Positions 41,557 to 53,231 of a stretch of 64,000 bases of DNA are shown here, piece after piece. The DNA is from Onthophagus taurus. Lineage: Eukaryota; Arthropoda; Insecta; Coleoptera; Scarabaeidae. Under the pieces are notes generated by a model. The model was given only the letters and a program-made list of their open reading frames with translations. It ran no database searches and was not told where the DNA came from. The stretch is from positions 14,823,001 through 14,887,000 of the forward strand of contig NC_091972.1 of NCBI RefSeq assembly GCF_036711975.1. Reading direction: 5' to 3'. Each line of letters starts with the position of its first letter. Position 1 is the stretch's first letter. The position numbers and the translations under genes are program-made.

Positions 41557-41562
41557 TTTATT
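41557..41562 (-). terminator. Poly(A) signal of the carboxylesterase
   Basis: Minus-strand AATAAA about 30 bases beyond the TAA stop. Confidence 0.5.
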
Positions 41563-41589
41563 TAAAAAAAATTTTAAAACAAAATAAAT

Positions 41590-43421
41590 TTACATTAAAG
41601 GACAAAAATGTTGTAGATTATATTCCTCATGTAACTTGCACCAAAAATCCATTCTTTCCTCAAAAAACATCTCCCCCACATAATTCTGATTTAAATCAAT
41701 TTTCAAATACTTTATAGATCGTTTTCGAACTTTCTCCCATTGAACTGGATCTCCTGGTAACGTTGGTTTTCCAAATTTAACAAAATTCGTTAACAAGCTC
41801 ACAGAATTCCGAATTGCCATATTTTCAATGGAACCATTTGCAAACGCGGAAGGTGGAGTTTCTAAATGAGTGTAAAAATACCACAAATCATCAGTGTGAC
41901 AAGCACCGTTATAATTTCTTGTTATATTGTTACTATTTTTGAGAGTATTTAATTCCGACGTGGACGCGAACAAATAAAGGAATATGTCTTGGTTGTAATT
42001 TAAGTGTGCGAAAAGTGCTTCGTAGATTGGGAAGGTAAAATAAGAATCGGTTTGTAAAGCGATGTGATTGTCAGGATTAGAATCGTGAGTGTTGTAGTAG
42101 TCGTCTAATTTTTTTTCAATTTCGATTTTTTCATTCGAAGTTGCGTTAAAATAATGCGGTATAAAATCGTTTGTTGGCCAGGGTTCAAACAATCCATTCA
42201 ATAAAATCAATACAGCGTCCAAAACCATCCCTTCACTGTTTGTCATTCCCATCATTAATTCTACGTCACGATTAAAATTGCCTCTTCTTAAAATATTGCT
42301 GGGGTCGTCGGTTAAAAAGGCTTTTTTTGATTTATATTCAACAACTGGACTAAATCTTGCTGGAGTATTAATTTTCACCAACTACGAATATTAGAAGTTT
42401 AGTGATTAACTTAAATAATTAAATTAAAACTTACAAACGTTGTATTTTCAGAAGCAGCTTTTAATTGGTCTAAATCAGCATTTTGTAAATATTCCAACAT
42501 GCTCAGTTGATCGTTACCTTCAAACCCGAGAAATTTTGCAGATGAAACTCCGTTATTAATCTCTCCGTTACACCATGCTGCCAATGCAGAAGAACTCTGC
42601 ATAATACCTCGTTTAAACAAACCTATCAATTAAATTAAGTTAAACTAGTTTCTAATTTGAATTTAGCAATGAGAAAATGTATTTACCATTCGATAGAGGT
42701 GATAAAACATGGAGATGTACGCTGACACTTCCGGCACTTTCTCCCGAAATTGTTACCAAATTTGGATTTCCACCAAAATACCGAATATTAGCTTGAATCC
42801 ATCGAAGAGCCGCAGTTTGATCTTTGAGACCAGCATTTCCGGGAACATCAACTTTCGGATTATTAAAGCTAGTGAATCCAAGCATTCCAAGGCGATAATT
42901 TAATGTTACGAGGATCACATTTTTTGAAACAATAAATTCTGGTCCGTAAGAACTATAACTTCCAGATCCTTCGATGAAAGAGCCTCCGTGAATAAATACG
43001 AGAACAGGTAAAAGAGATTTTGGTCTTAACTGGATGGAATCAACAGATTTTTATTTTTATACAATTTATTTTTAATAAGTCTACTTACGTTTGGCGTGTA
43101 AACATTTAAATATAAACAATCTTCTTGGCCATAAAAATCTTCATTTAACAGAAGTATTTTCTGAAAACAAATGGGCGCTTCTTTTGTTGCATCCAAAATT
43201 CCATTCCACTTTTCAACAGGTTTCGGATCCTTAAATCTTAATTTTCCAATTGGTGGTTTAGCAAAAGGAATTGATTGAAAACTAAAAAAAAATTTCCCAT
43301 CGATATCCGTTAAAGTCGAACCTTTTATTAATCCATCGTTGATTCTTAAAACGGCGTATTTTGCAAAATTTTCCGAAACGGTTAAGGAAAAAACTAAAAT
43401 TATAACTCTAAGGTTCAACAT
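41590..43421 (-). CDS. Secreted type-B carboxylesterase
   Basis: Four exons join in phase: 43421-43089, 43029-42687, 42622-42435 and 42381-41590, giving 551 residues, the usual family length. The N-terminus MLNLRVIILVFSLTVSENFA is a signal peptide, so the enzyme is probably secreted. It belongs to the alpha/beta-hydrolase esterase family that cleaves carboxyl esters of hormones, odorants or xenobiotics. The catalytic triad is complete: Ser209 in GESAG, Glu338 in TNSEG and His450 in GACHTDD. The oxyanion-hole motif HGGSF is at 125-129. Family blocks include EDCLYLNVYTPN, VTLNYRLGMLGF and GNAGLKDQTAALRW. The C-terminus lacks the acidic HIS/ER-retention end, consistent with secretion. A specific subfamily (juvenile hormone, pheromone or detoxifying esterase) cannot be named from sequence alone; the GESAG nucleophile motif differs from the GQSAG typical of juvenile-hormone esterases. 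Confidence 0.95.
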
Positions 43422-43924
43422 TCTGTTGATGTTTCGTTATTTTTCTTTTGAGATGCATTTATATACAAACACATAAACAACCGTAATCATAAATTTTAAT
43501 AAAGAGTTCTTTTATCTGGAAAGGTTGATGATGTATAAATTTGTTTTTTAATTATTATGTCGTTATTTTTTTTCTTTGTGACGCAAAGAGAGTTGCTTCA
43601 ATACCATTTTAATTGTAACTAATAAAACTCAGGTTGTAATGGAATACAAGATTGCGAAATTGACGTAATATCGATGCGTGCAATTCGGAAGAATTGAGGA
43701 CATACGATAAAATATTGACCATGCAAATTAGTTTATGTTTAATTCGAATAATATTAACTTTTAAAAGATTAGTCTAGTATATGTAATCGTAGAGTAAGAA
43801 TGAATAAATAAAACGTTGTAACAAAACAATCTTTCATTTTTATTATTAATTTTCAATCTATTCACATAACCATCAACGGTTTTATCACAAGGTGCGTCTT
43901 ATGCTCGAAATTAATGTAAAAATG

Positions 43925-44026
43925 TCACTCTTTTTCCTTCTCTTTACGTTGCTTTTTCAACAATAAACATATTGCAATTATTGAACTCAAACAGGTACCA
44001 AAAGCCAAAAAATGTCGTTTATCCAT
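43925..44026 (-). CDS. Possible 33-residue single-pass membrane micro-ORF
   Basis: ATG to TGA on the minus strand encodes a short basic N-terminus (MDKRHF), a hydrophobic stretch (LAFGTCLSSIIAICLLL) and a highly charged tail (KKQRKEKEKE). That is a classical small tail-anchored or single-pass arrangement. A minus-strand AATAAA lies about 80 bases downstream near 43845, so a tiny transcription unit is conceivable. It is one of many possible short frames and I recognise no homologue, so it is a candidate only. Confidence 0.25.
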   Translation of the reverse strand: MDKRHFLAFGTCLSSIIAICLLLKKQRKEKEKE

Positions 44027-44274
44027 TTTGTATAATAATATGATCAAATATATTGCGTAGTGTAAATCGACGACATATTTTCTGCAATATTTTCTCGTTA
44101 AATTTTATAATACAAATATTTGATAATAGATCTATGACATAGAACATCGATTGGCCATAGACCCCTATACTAAATAAAAAAATTAAACCCCTGGACAAAT
44201 TAATAAACCATTCGTTATATACATACAGGATATATTTTGTTTTATATTTGAACTATTATCGGAAGGTACAAAAA

Positions 44275-44793
44275 TAATAGTTATTTATATTACAAGTGGG
44301 CTAGAAATACATATATTTACTGTACGAGTGTGGAGAATTGCACGACGAGGTCGTAGACCGAGTCGTTTAATCACACGAGTACTGTAATTATGCTCTAGCC
44401 CATGTGTGATATACAACATTTTATCTACGACTGCTAAAAATTACTTAAAAATCAATTTCTTTAAAATAGTCTAGTTTGACATTTATAAAAATATGTTGAA
44501 GTGATTGTTGACAATTTTGACTTAATGTCAGTTTCAATAACATGTTTACTCATCTGGACTAAGTGTTTCGAAATGTAAAAACATAACAATTAATGTTTAT
44601 AGTAAATAGTATTCTTTCTCTTTAAATAGGTAGCACTTTTTCTTTTGTATTGTTGCTCGTTTCAATAAATTAAGTCTGTTCTGATTGGGCTAAAAATGCG
44701 TTACGTAATGAAACCAGTGCGGTAATGAACTTCATTACGTAACTCAAATGAGTGTGGTAATGATGACTTATCCAAGCAGTCGTAGATAAAATA
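44275..44793. mobile_element. Hairpin-bearing non-autonomous element, copy 1
   Basis: Nearly identical to 51467-51983. The left part forms a long hairpin (GGGCTAGA...TCTAGCCC with inner GTACGAGTGTG/CACACGAGTAC arms). The right part is bounded by TTATCTACGACTGC and its complement GCAGTCGTAGATAA at the extreme end. It includes GTTACGTAATGAA and TTCATTACGTAAC arms as well. No coding sequence. Confidence 0.65.
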
Positions 44794-44819
44794 ATAATTT
44801 ATTAAAGTAAATATTAATT

Positions 44820-46003
44820 ACGCATTATAATAATTTAGAGCGATCGGTGAACTCGCATTTCTTTTACAGGTTTCGTAAAGTTTGGTTGTATATTTTTCGA
44901 CAGTTTAATGCGTAATTTGGCATCCAAATTAATTAATCTGTTTCTTGATTTACTTTTTACTTGACCTAACGACGAAAAATATTGTTCACAACGATATGTG
45001 GTTGGAAAGAGTATTAAAATTTGCAAAGCTTTGTTTGCTAAATTTAGCGATTCATTGAAAACGTAAGCCCAGAAATTAGACAGGTTTTTTTTCTTTGAAA
45101 GCCATTTGAAGCTCTCCATAACTAAGTCAATAAAATCTTCCTTGACCTCCATATCCATATAATCTTTGATAATAAACGGATTGCGAATCCATGCCTTACT
45201 TTTGTCAGGAAGTGGAAAATATTCTCTGAATGCGCTTCTTAGATTTGCCAAATGACACCTGATTAGTTGTGCTTCCCCATTTGGAAGAGTATCTTCAAAC
45301 ATGTTTAAAAATGTCGACAAGTTTTGAAATGATTCCACATTTCTGCTTTTGAATCGATTCTCCCATAATTCCAGTTTCAAAATAGTTGCTTCAATCTTGT
45401 CTTCTACCTGGAAACAATTTACATTTGTACCTTGTAATTTTAAATGTTGTAATATTGTAAATGAAAAAATGATGTCAGAGAAGTACGCCAGTTTGATAAG
45501 AAATGTAGGATTATTTAAACTTTCTGGCTAAAATTTATCAGAGCGATGGGATTGGAAACGTTGCTCTTCCATTAAGAATACATTGACTTGTTTATGTAAT
45601 TCCCCAGTCGAACCAGTGATTTTCCCTTCGCAAGCCACCTTACATTTGTATGCATTAGTGGTGCATCCTATTTCATGCCGCGTATTCAGCGCTCTACTTT
45701 TAATAAAATTTGTTATTATCATACACTCATGTAAGACCGCTTTTAATTCTGCAGGAATTCTTTTGTAACCAACGCTTCTCCATGTATACCACAATGGTAC
45801 CACTCTGCAGATGAAGATACTTGCTTTATTCTCGCCTACAGACCTGTTATTCTTCCGGATATAGCTTTGGCACCGTCTGTGCTTACACCAACACATTTCG
45901 CTAATCGACTTTATTTTTATTGAAAAACGTATTTAATTTTTCAATTTCAGTATTGTGGCACTGGACCCCTAGGGGCCCAAGCACCCCTTATTGGGAATCG
46001 CTG
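44820..46003 (-). pseudogene. Decayed hAT transposon (ZBED5/SCAND3-like transposase)
   Basis: A minus-strand element starts at 46003 with the terminal CAGCGATTCCCAA, typical of hAT ends. From about 45900 the frame gives KCVGVSTDGAKAISGRITGL, then a stop, then EWYHCGIHGEAL. From 45380 it continues with SFKWLSKKK and LFPTTYRCEQYFSSLGQVKS plus RNRLINLDAKLRIKLS, the C-terminal dimerisation block of this transposase group. The N-terminal BED-finger region is absent, and frameshifts and stops break the rest. The minus-strand open frames at 44835-45380 and 45528-45896 are its relics. Confidence 0.75.
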
Positions 46004-46430
46004 ACATAGAACTATGATAGTGTTTACTGGCCTAATGGAACCGGCATATCAGGAAAGACCAGGAGCATCGTAAAATATAGACTTGACGTTAAGTAATTCT
46101 GCACTATCGTGCAGATGTCCGATCTCCTAAATAAATCGTATTGAGAAATACTTTCTGCAAAAGCAAAGAATAAGAAGATACTTATTACCAAATAAATTCA
46201 TTTTAAGAATTTTATTACTGTTTATAACAGTAAAGATTCTGGAACACAAGGTTCAAACTGATGCGCTTTTTAAGATTCGGCGATTTCGCACCTATCAGAA
46301 GCATATAATCCGGTGCACCATTTTAGTATTGATCAGAAGTCAACTCCCATATTATTATTAGTAGTACATTATTTATTAATTTAACAATATTCATAATGAC
46401 ATACAAGTAGATATGAAGACCAAACAATAC
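46004..46430. other. No gene seen
   Basis: Short intergenic stretch between the hAT and LINE remnants, with no feature recognised. Confidence 0.4.
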
Positions 46431-47165
46431 ATTCGATGCAGTCGGATCTTGATATCTTGGTGAAATGGTGCGATCGTAATCAGCTCAGGATTAATGTGGA
46501 GAAGTGTAATGCTACCACTTTTACTCGTAGAACTACTCCTATCCCTTTATCTTACTGTATATGTAGAATCTCCCTGCTTAAGTTGTCTTCTGCCAAAGAT
46601 CTGGGAGTAACTTTTGATGTTTTGATAGCAGACTATCGTTTATACCGCACATAGAGGATGTCGCTTCTTGTGCTGCGAGAGTGCTTGGCTTTGTGCTGTG
46701 TAATTCACGTTTATTCCCGGATTCTGCAGAATACATATCGCTTTTTCGGGTGCTTGTTCTGCCGAGACTGGAGTATGGTTCTGTTATATGGTCACCGCAT
46801 TATATCTCGCATCGTCTTCTATTGGAGAGAATTCAATAAAGATTGGTCGTCTTCCTTTCGCGTGGATGGAGCTTATCCTGTTCGTGGCACTGACTACCAA
46901 TCTTTGGTGCGTCACCATTTTTCTTCCCTTGACACTCGAACAGCTGTGTCTTCTATTTGAAGAATGGTAGAACCAACGTGCAGGCCTAGCGCTCCACTAC
47001 AGAGAATGTGCAGACTTGTAAACCTGAAAGATGATTACAATGTTTTCGCTTAGTGTGAATTGATTCTTGTGTTAATGTAAGTTTGTATTTCTGTATAATA
47101 TAATATTGTCCTGTAATTGGTACTTTGTTGGGCAATAAAGATATATATTATTATTATTACAAAAA
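46430..47165 (+). pseudogene. Truncated non-LTR retrotransposon, 3' end with TTA tail
   Basis: Plus-strand frame 46436-46654 gives LDILVKWCDRNQLRINVEKC and SSAKDLGVTFD, the region after the RT catalytic boxes in Jockey/CR1-like ORF2. Further downstream, in other frames, are CAARVLGF, LEYGSVIW and LLERIQ-type pieces. The copy ends in AATAAAGATATA followed by a short (TTA)n run at about 47143-47160, a usual LINE 3' tail. It is 5'-truncated and frameshifted. Confidence 0.65.
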
Positions 47166-47593
47166 CAGATGACCACCAATTACAACCAGCTCTCCTAACT
47201 GTAAAAGTTGTATCCTACTCTCCTTATTCCTCCAGAGTGGCTTGTTTGACTTATGATGATTAGTTTTTCTTCTTCTCACTCGTTATTTCTCATATTTGCT
47301 CTTGATATTTTCTTCTCTTTTTGTTCTAACCCATTTTTTTGGGCTACCACATTAATATTATTTACAATAACATATAGATAAGATATATATAAGATTTATA
47401 TCAAAGATAAAAGATTTTTTAATTAAAATCGTTGTTTTGGACAACTATTTTATAACCTATATTCCCGCTAAAAGCATTTCCGTTAAAATTGGCGGGTAAC
47501 CTAATTTTATATAAAACCTCATTTTAGCGCGAAACCGGCCAGTTCTACACCAACCATCTTTTCGATAAGCTTTCTGCAAGTAATAACTCCAAA

Positions 47594-48158
47594 ATGACGG
47601 GTGGTAACGTTGGAAAAAGCATCTTAAAATTCACCAAAGTCATCCCTGAAGCCTACGCCCCTACAAAAGGTTCCCTCAAAGCGGCAGGATACGATTTAAG
47701 AAGCGCCGCAGATTACGTTATTCAACCGCATGGAAAGGAAATTGTTGATTTGGGATTAAAAATTGAATTACCCACCGGGTGTTACGGCAGAATTGCCCCC
47801 CGATCGGGCTTAGCTGCCAAGAATTTCATCGATGTTGGAGGTAATACCTAAATTAAAACTAAAATATTCTTTAAAACTTGGTTTATTTTAGCTGGTGTGA
47901 TCGATGAAGATTACCGCGGGGTTTTAAAAGTGGTCCTATTTAATCATTCTAACATGACGTTTGAAGTAAAGAAAGGGGATAGGATTGCCCAACTTATTTG
48001 CGAGAAGATTTTGTACCCCGAACTCATTGAAGTTGACGTGAATGTAAGTTAACATAACCTCAATAATCAATAACTGACATTTTTTGATTTTGTTTGTTTA
48101 GGAACTTCAAGATACCGTTCGAGGTGAAGGTGGCTTCGGATCAACGGGGACTAATTAA
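47594..48158 (+). CDS. dUTPase: dUTP diphosphatase (dUTPase)
   Basis: Three exons join in phase: 47594-47840, 47892-48043 and 48102-48158, giving 151 residues, the size of trimeric eukaryotic dUTPase. The enzyme hydrolyses dUTP to dUMP and pyrophosphate, keeping uracil out of DNA and feeding dTMP synthesis. All five conserved motifs are present in order: AGYDLRSA (I), PRSGLAAKN (II), GVIDEDYRG (III, with the uracil-pocket region), KGDRIAQLI (IV) and [10 protein letters not shown] (V, the flexible lid that closes over the phosphates). There is no mitochondrial presequence, so this model encodes the nuclear/cytosolic form. A poly(A) signal is at 48261. The gene lies head-to-tail 460 bases before the RRM gene. 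Nothing looks broken. Confidence 0.97.
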
Positions 48159-48260
48159 TGATTTTTCGTTTATTAAAATATGTATTGCCATAGTTACACA
48201 AGTATTTCAATCGTTTAAGATGATTAAAGTCGTTATTTATATGTATTTTTAAGTTTTCTC

Positions 48261-48266
48261 AATAAA
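48261..48266 (+). terminator. Poly(A) signal of dUTPase
   Basis: AATAAA about 100 bases after the dUTPase stop. Confidence 0.6.
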
Positions 48267-48551
48267 GTATTTCTCAAGGTCAATTTAGTTATTTTTTATG
48301 TTATTATTAAAAGGATGTTTTAAATTGATTTATGGATAAAATCTCATTTATTACGAATAACTAAACAATTTGGATCTTTTTATGTTCATTTTAACATTAT
48401 TTTGTGTGAATGTTTATAAAAATCGATTTATTTTAGATATTTGCTAAATTTATGTTGGTATTATCGCTCCCCCTCCATGACACTTCCGCAAACTAACCTC
48501 CTTTTCAACTTCTTTTCGAACACGCTATCAGCACGTTTCATACATCCCGAA

Positions 48552-48568
48552 CACGTGCGGTTATAAAA
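48552..48568 (+). promoter_or_regulatory. E-box and TATA box of the RRM gene
   Basis: CACGTG at 48552-48557 is followed by TATAAAA at 48562-48568, 50 bases before the start codon. A TSS near 48595 would fit. Such E-boxes are common Myc sites in insect ribosome-biogenesis genes. Confidence 0.5.
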
Positions 48569-48617
48569 CCACGTTTTTGATTCATAGTTTTTGAAAATAG
48601 TTAACCACGCGTTAAAT

Positions 48618-49852
48618 ATGCAGAATAAAGTAGACAGAAAACGTAAATTTGGCGGTGAAGGTAAGAAAAATCAGATGAAAGGTCAAAAGAGTCCAACAGA
48701 ATCAGTTGCTGCGCAAAACGACAAGAAAAAGATGATGAAAAGGAAAGCCCCGAAAGAAAATGGGGATGCCGATGGAAAGAAAAAGAAGCTTGCATTCGGT
48801 GGTACCGCAAATTTAGATGGTAAAAAAGAGGGTGCGGAAGAAAATGGAGGGAAGGTAATGAATAGCGCGCAACGTAAACGATTAAGGAATAAACAAAAAA
48901 GGCAAATGAGTCGACATTCTCTTGGTAAAATTATTGGCGAGATGCAAAAAGGTGACGCAGATCGTATTCAGTCTGTTAAAAATAAGATAGAAGCAATTAA
49001 ATCGAGGGATACGATAACTAACAATGCTAGGAGGAAGTTAAGAAAGTTGGAAGGTATTTTAAGATTATGCGGGATTCCAGTAGAAACACCAACCGGAAAG
49101 AAGGTTTCCCCAAAAGGAAAGAATCAAAAAACTAAAGTAAGTAATTAAAACCATGATCAATTTGCTAAAATTAATTTGTATTATTTAATTTCAAACAGAA
49201 TGCGTCACAAAAATCTAAAAAAGCTGCAGTAACTAAAGAAGAATCTGATGAAAATGATGCTGAAGAAGAAGAAGATTCTGATATGGAAGATTCCACTGCA
49301 AACACTTCCCAAGAATTCCTATCTTTAGAAGGTGAAGACTCTGAAGAAGATGATGACGATGAAGAGGATGATGAAGATGATGAAAGTGAGGAAGAGGATG
49401 ATGAGGAGGAAAAACCAACACCGACAAAACAAACTTCTCCAAATAATAAGTCTCAACAAAAAGGAAAATCTCGTTATGTCGTTTTTGTAGGAAATCTACC
49501 TTACGATATAGAAAAACAGCAATTGATGGATCATTTTGAGAAAGTTGGCGAAATTCATGATATCCGCATAGTTACAGATCCAAAAACAAAGAAACCTAAA
49601 GGATTTGCATATGTAGAGGTTAAGAATGAAGATTCTTATCAAAAAGCTTTAGGTCTTCATAACACGTTTATTAACGGTAGGAAAATAAACGTTCAATACA
49701 CGCAAGGTGGAAAAAAGAAGGGCGAAGATGCCAAAAAAGAGATAAAAGCGAAAAATATGAAGTTACAAGCGATGAGGAAGGAAGGAAAGTTTGGCGGTAA
49801 AAATCCATCTCAAAAGAGATCGCAAAGACGAATGAAGCAAGGGTCTAAATAA
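48618..49852 (+). CDS. Nucleolar-type RRM RNA-binding protein
   Basis: Two exons join in phase 0: 48618-49136 and 49199-49852, giving 390 residues. The N-terminal third is very lysine-rich (KKMMKRKAPKEN, DGKKKKLAF). It is followed by a basic helical segment (MNSAQRKRLRNKQKRQM, then ARRKLRKLEGILRL). An acidic Asp/Glu/Ser tract spans about residues 190-245. A single RRM spans about 265-342, with RNP2 VFVGNL and RNP1 KGFAYVEV. The C-terminus is basic (QKRSQRRMKQGSK). This nucleolin-like mix of basic ends, acidic tract and RRM suggests a ribosome-biogenesis factor in the nucleolus, perhaps of the RBM34/Nop12 kind, but I cannot fix an orthologue. The first in-frame ATG was used; a TATA box stands 50 bases upstream. 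Confidence 0.88.
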
Positions 49853-50550
49853 GGATGATAATAATTTTTTTTAATTTTAATTACATTGATGACTTCGTTT
49901 ATTTTTGGATACTATCAACTTAAAAATGATTAACGTTTGCTGTTATTATTATCTTTAAGTATTGGTGTCATTTTGTAATGTTTAAGAATACAATATAAAA
50001 AAAACTATTCCAAATAATTTGTATTGTTTTTATTTGGTCCATAAAATCCAAGATACAATTTTTTTTTTTGTATAATTTATTAACAACAATTAAATTGTGT
50101 AAAACATTTTATGTTTTAAAAGGCACTCATTGTGTACGACAGTCTTAACGATATTAAACTATGTCTAAATAAAAAGTAATTGGAAAATATGTAACATTTA
50201 AACATAAAATTTAAATACGTTCAACAATTGATAAATTTGGTCACAATTTGTGGCTTAATTCTACAAAATTGTTAATTAAATGTATTGATTATTTCTAAAT
50301 TGATAAAGTTATAAGGAATGAAAATTAAATTTTGCTTGATCTTATAATACAAGGTGATTAAAAAGTAATATGCCAAATGAACACAGTGTGTTAAATATCA
50401 AATCATATGAAAGAGTAAGGCTTTGTTGTAATAAAAAATATATGTTACAGTTATGGGAAATCTTATTTTCTTGAATATTGATCTTTCGCCCTCTTCACTA
50501 TGTCTTTTCTTGGAGTTTTTTTTTAAACCGAATTAAAATCGGGCTACATA
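49853..50550. other. Intergenic, no gene seen
   Basis: AT-rich 3' flank of the RRM gene; no features recognised. Confidence 0.4.
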
Positions 50551-50586
50551 TACAGTGTGACCCATTTGTAAGCGGAGCACCCTCGT

Positions 50587-50718
50587 AATAGTATATTAAA
50601 AAACAAGTTTCGTAAGACGTTTGAAATGCAGGAATTCAAGTTGAAAAACGAGTGGCGAAACCACGAGTTTTTTAATGAATGAGTGCTTTAAGTCTTATGA
50701 AACGTGTTTTTATGCTAT
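50587..50718. repeat. Nested palindrome inside the left arm
   Basis: Arms AGTTTCGTAAGAC (about 50607-50619) and GTCTTATGAAACGTG enclose a second palindrome, AAAACGAGTGGCGAAACCAC with GAGTTTTT. A transcript would fold into a long hairpin. It is the left part of the insert at about 50590-51150. Confidence 0.5.
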
Positions 50719-51466
50719 TTTTTGTAATTCGCATTTTTATCCTTTTTTTTAAGAAAAATAAAATAAATTTTGTCAATGTAGGGAAATAGGTATGTAGCAG
50801 TTGGTAACATCGTAACACTTGAAAATAGAAATTTTAATTGACAATTAGAAACTGTCAACACACAAAATGTATTCACCTGAAAAAAAAAATTTTTCATATA
50901 CACCTCCCAAAATAAGAGAAATTGCTCAATGTTCAATGTCCTCATCATTGTGGACTTTGTATTCGATGCTAAGAACGTGTTTAAACATCCATAGACAAAA
51001 ATTGTAACATTGACAACTAGAAAAATTAATGTCACCAACTTGAACTGGTTCCATAAAATGTTACTAAAATCTCATTACAGCATCGGATGCTGTAAGGAGT
51101 CTCATTACAGCACCCGTTTGAGTACTGTTAGAGCTTTCATTACCGCCGCGAATTACAAAGAAACTATTTATTACCCGATTATGACAATTTTTTTTTAATT
51201 GTAGAGCGTAAGAAACTGTACCTTAGGTCAAAGAGTCACATTTTTTTTGAAAAAACCAAGCAAAAAACCATTTCACTTTTTAGGTGTAAAAAATAAAGAA
51301 ATCATATTAGGAAATTTTTTACAAAAAATCTGCGTACACCACTGCATTAAGCGCCGTTTGAAATGGGCATATATCAAATTTCATCAAAAATGGTTACAAA
51401 TTAACACCGTTCAGATAATTGAAAAATATAATTTTTTATCAATTTATTTCATCTGTAACAAATATA

Positions 51467-51983
51467 ATAGTTATTTATATTACAAGAGGGCTAGAAACAT
51501 AATTACAGTACTAGTGTGGAGAATTGCACGACGAGGTCGTAGACCGAGTCCTGTAATCACACGAGTACTGTAATTATGCTCTAGCCCACGTGTGATATAC
51601 AGCATTTTATCTACGACTGCTAAAAATTACTAAAAAATCAATTTCTTTAGAAAAGTCTATATGACATTTATAAAAATATTTTGAAATGATTGTTGACAAT
51701 TTTAAATTGTCAGTTTCAACAACATGTTTACTCATCTGGAATAAGTGTTTAGAAATGTAAAAACATAACAATTAATGTTTATAATAAATAGTATTGCTTC
51801 TCTGTAAGTAGATAGCACTTTTTCTTTTGTATTGTTGCTCGTTTCAATAAATTAAGTCTGTTCTAATTAGGCTAAAAATGCGTTACGTAATGAAACCAGT
51901 GCGGTAATGAACTTCATTATGTAACTCAAATCACCTCAAATGAGTGCGGTAATGATGACTTATCCAAGCAGTCGTAGATAAAT
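51467..51983. mobile_element. Hairpin-bearing non-autonomous element, copy 2
   Basis: Second copy of the element at 44275-44793. Here the outer hairpin is more complete: GGGCTAGAAACATAATTACA pairs with TGTAATTATGCTCTAGCCC, with an inner GGTCGTAGACC palindrome at the tip. The TTATCTACGACTGC word and its complement close the right part. Inserted in the centre of the larger element. Confidence 0.65.
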
Positions 51984-52941
51984 AGTTTTTGTATTATTGT
52001 CTGTGTTTTATTAACTTTTTGTCATGGTTTACTAGATCAAATCAAATAAATTTATAAAAAATGATATTTTTCAATTATCTGCAACGGTTTTAATTTCTAA
52101 CCATTTTTGATGAATCTTGGTGTAATCCAAGAACTTAGATTTTTTCTAAAAAATTTCCTAATATGATTTCTTCATTTTTAGCACCTAAAAAGTGAAATAG
52201 TAGGCCTTGGCTTTTCTAAGAAAAACATGACTCTTTGTCCGAAGGTACAGTTTTTTATGGTCTACAATTAAAAAAAAAATTGTCGAAATCGGATAATAAA
52301 TACAAATTTTACGAGGGTGCTCCGCTTTCAAATGGGTCACAGTGTAGATTATTATCAGAATTTCTACATACTACTTTGTGGCTGCTCTAAAATTATCCAA
52401 ATAAAAAATGTTCTGGATGAAGGGGGAAACCATATGACGATAACATTTTTGATCTTGATCTTATTTTGAGGGTAATATGAAGGTGGCGAACAATTTTTTA
52501 AGTGTCACGCTATATTTTTGATTCCAAAATCTGAATCTATGGACTAAAGTAAATTCAGAACCTCAACAAAGACAACAAAAATACAGAAAAGGTACATCGG
52601 GGCGTCGGAAATACCTTGGGATAGAGGTCTAAAAGGTTCCAATCTTTTAATACATATAATAGAATAAAGCATAAAAAAACAAGAGTTCGTGGAACTACTT
52701 AAGTCAGCATTTCCAGAATATCGCTTTCAAACGCTTTATTGGTTGATTTGTTTTAAAATAGGTATACCAAGTAAAACTAAAGTAGCATAAAAGCTGCTTG
52801 GCAGCAAATAAATATTATACAGGGGGTGAGTTATTAGTATCCTGGCGGACGATAGTTGCTAAATCGTTTAAGAAAGAAAAAACTGTTTTCTACAAAAGTT
52901 GTTTGACTCACCACTTTCTATTAAGTAAAATTATTTTCACT

Positions 52942-53009
52942 TATACAGGGAGTTCCATTTAGGCGTAACGAAGAGTATGTAGATTTTTATAAATGGAACA
53001 TCCTGTATA
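52942..53009. mobile_element. 68-base TATACAG-ended MITE
   Basis: Inverted ends TATACAGGGAGTTCCATTTA and TAAATGGAACATCCTGTATA. Nothing but the two arms and a short loop. Confidence 0.65.
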
Positions 53010-53231
53010 TTTTATCATATTATGAATAGAATATAAATTTGTTTATACAGCCGTATATGTTACTAACTCATAGCGTTCATAGTTTTTAAGATATCCAGTT
53101 ATTTTTCCAAAATGTGTCCATTGCAGGATCTTTTAAAAACGATGTATTTTTTCCAATTTTGCCTTGAAATTATGTTACATAATAGTCAAAGCCAGTAGAT
53201 AAATGATAGTATCCAAAGATATTAGATACGC

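Larger units (their letters stand above)
50551..52346. mobile_element. Non-autonomous DNA transposon with long inverted arms, invaded by two others
   Basis: The termini (TACAGTGTGACCCATTTG at 50551 and its complement ending at 52346) continue into inverted arms of about 300 bases: 50551-50589 plus 51150-51440 against 52050-52346. Shared words include AGCGGAGCACCCTCGTAA, AATCATATTAGGAAATTTTT and CATCAAAAATGG. The left arm is interrupted at about 50590-51150 by another hairpin-bearing insert. The centre is occupied by the element at 51467-51983. No transposase frame. The superfamily is unknown. Confidence 0.65.

Noticed and set aside
44835..45896. hAT-derived frames as domesticated host genes
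   Set aside because: Stops and frameshifts interrupt the transposase, the N-terminal finger is missing, and a hAT terminus is still present, so it is a dead copy.
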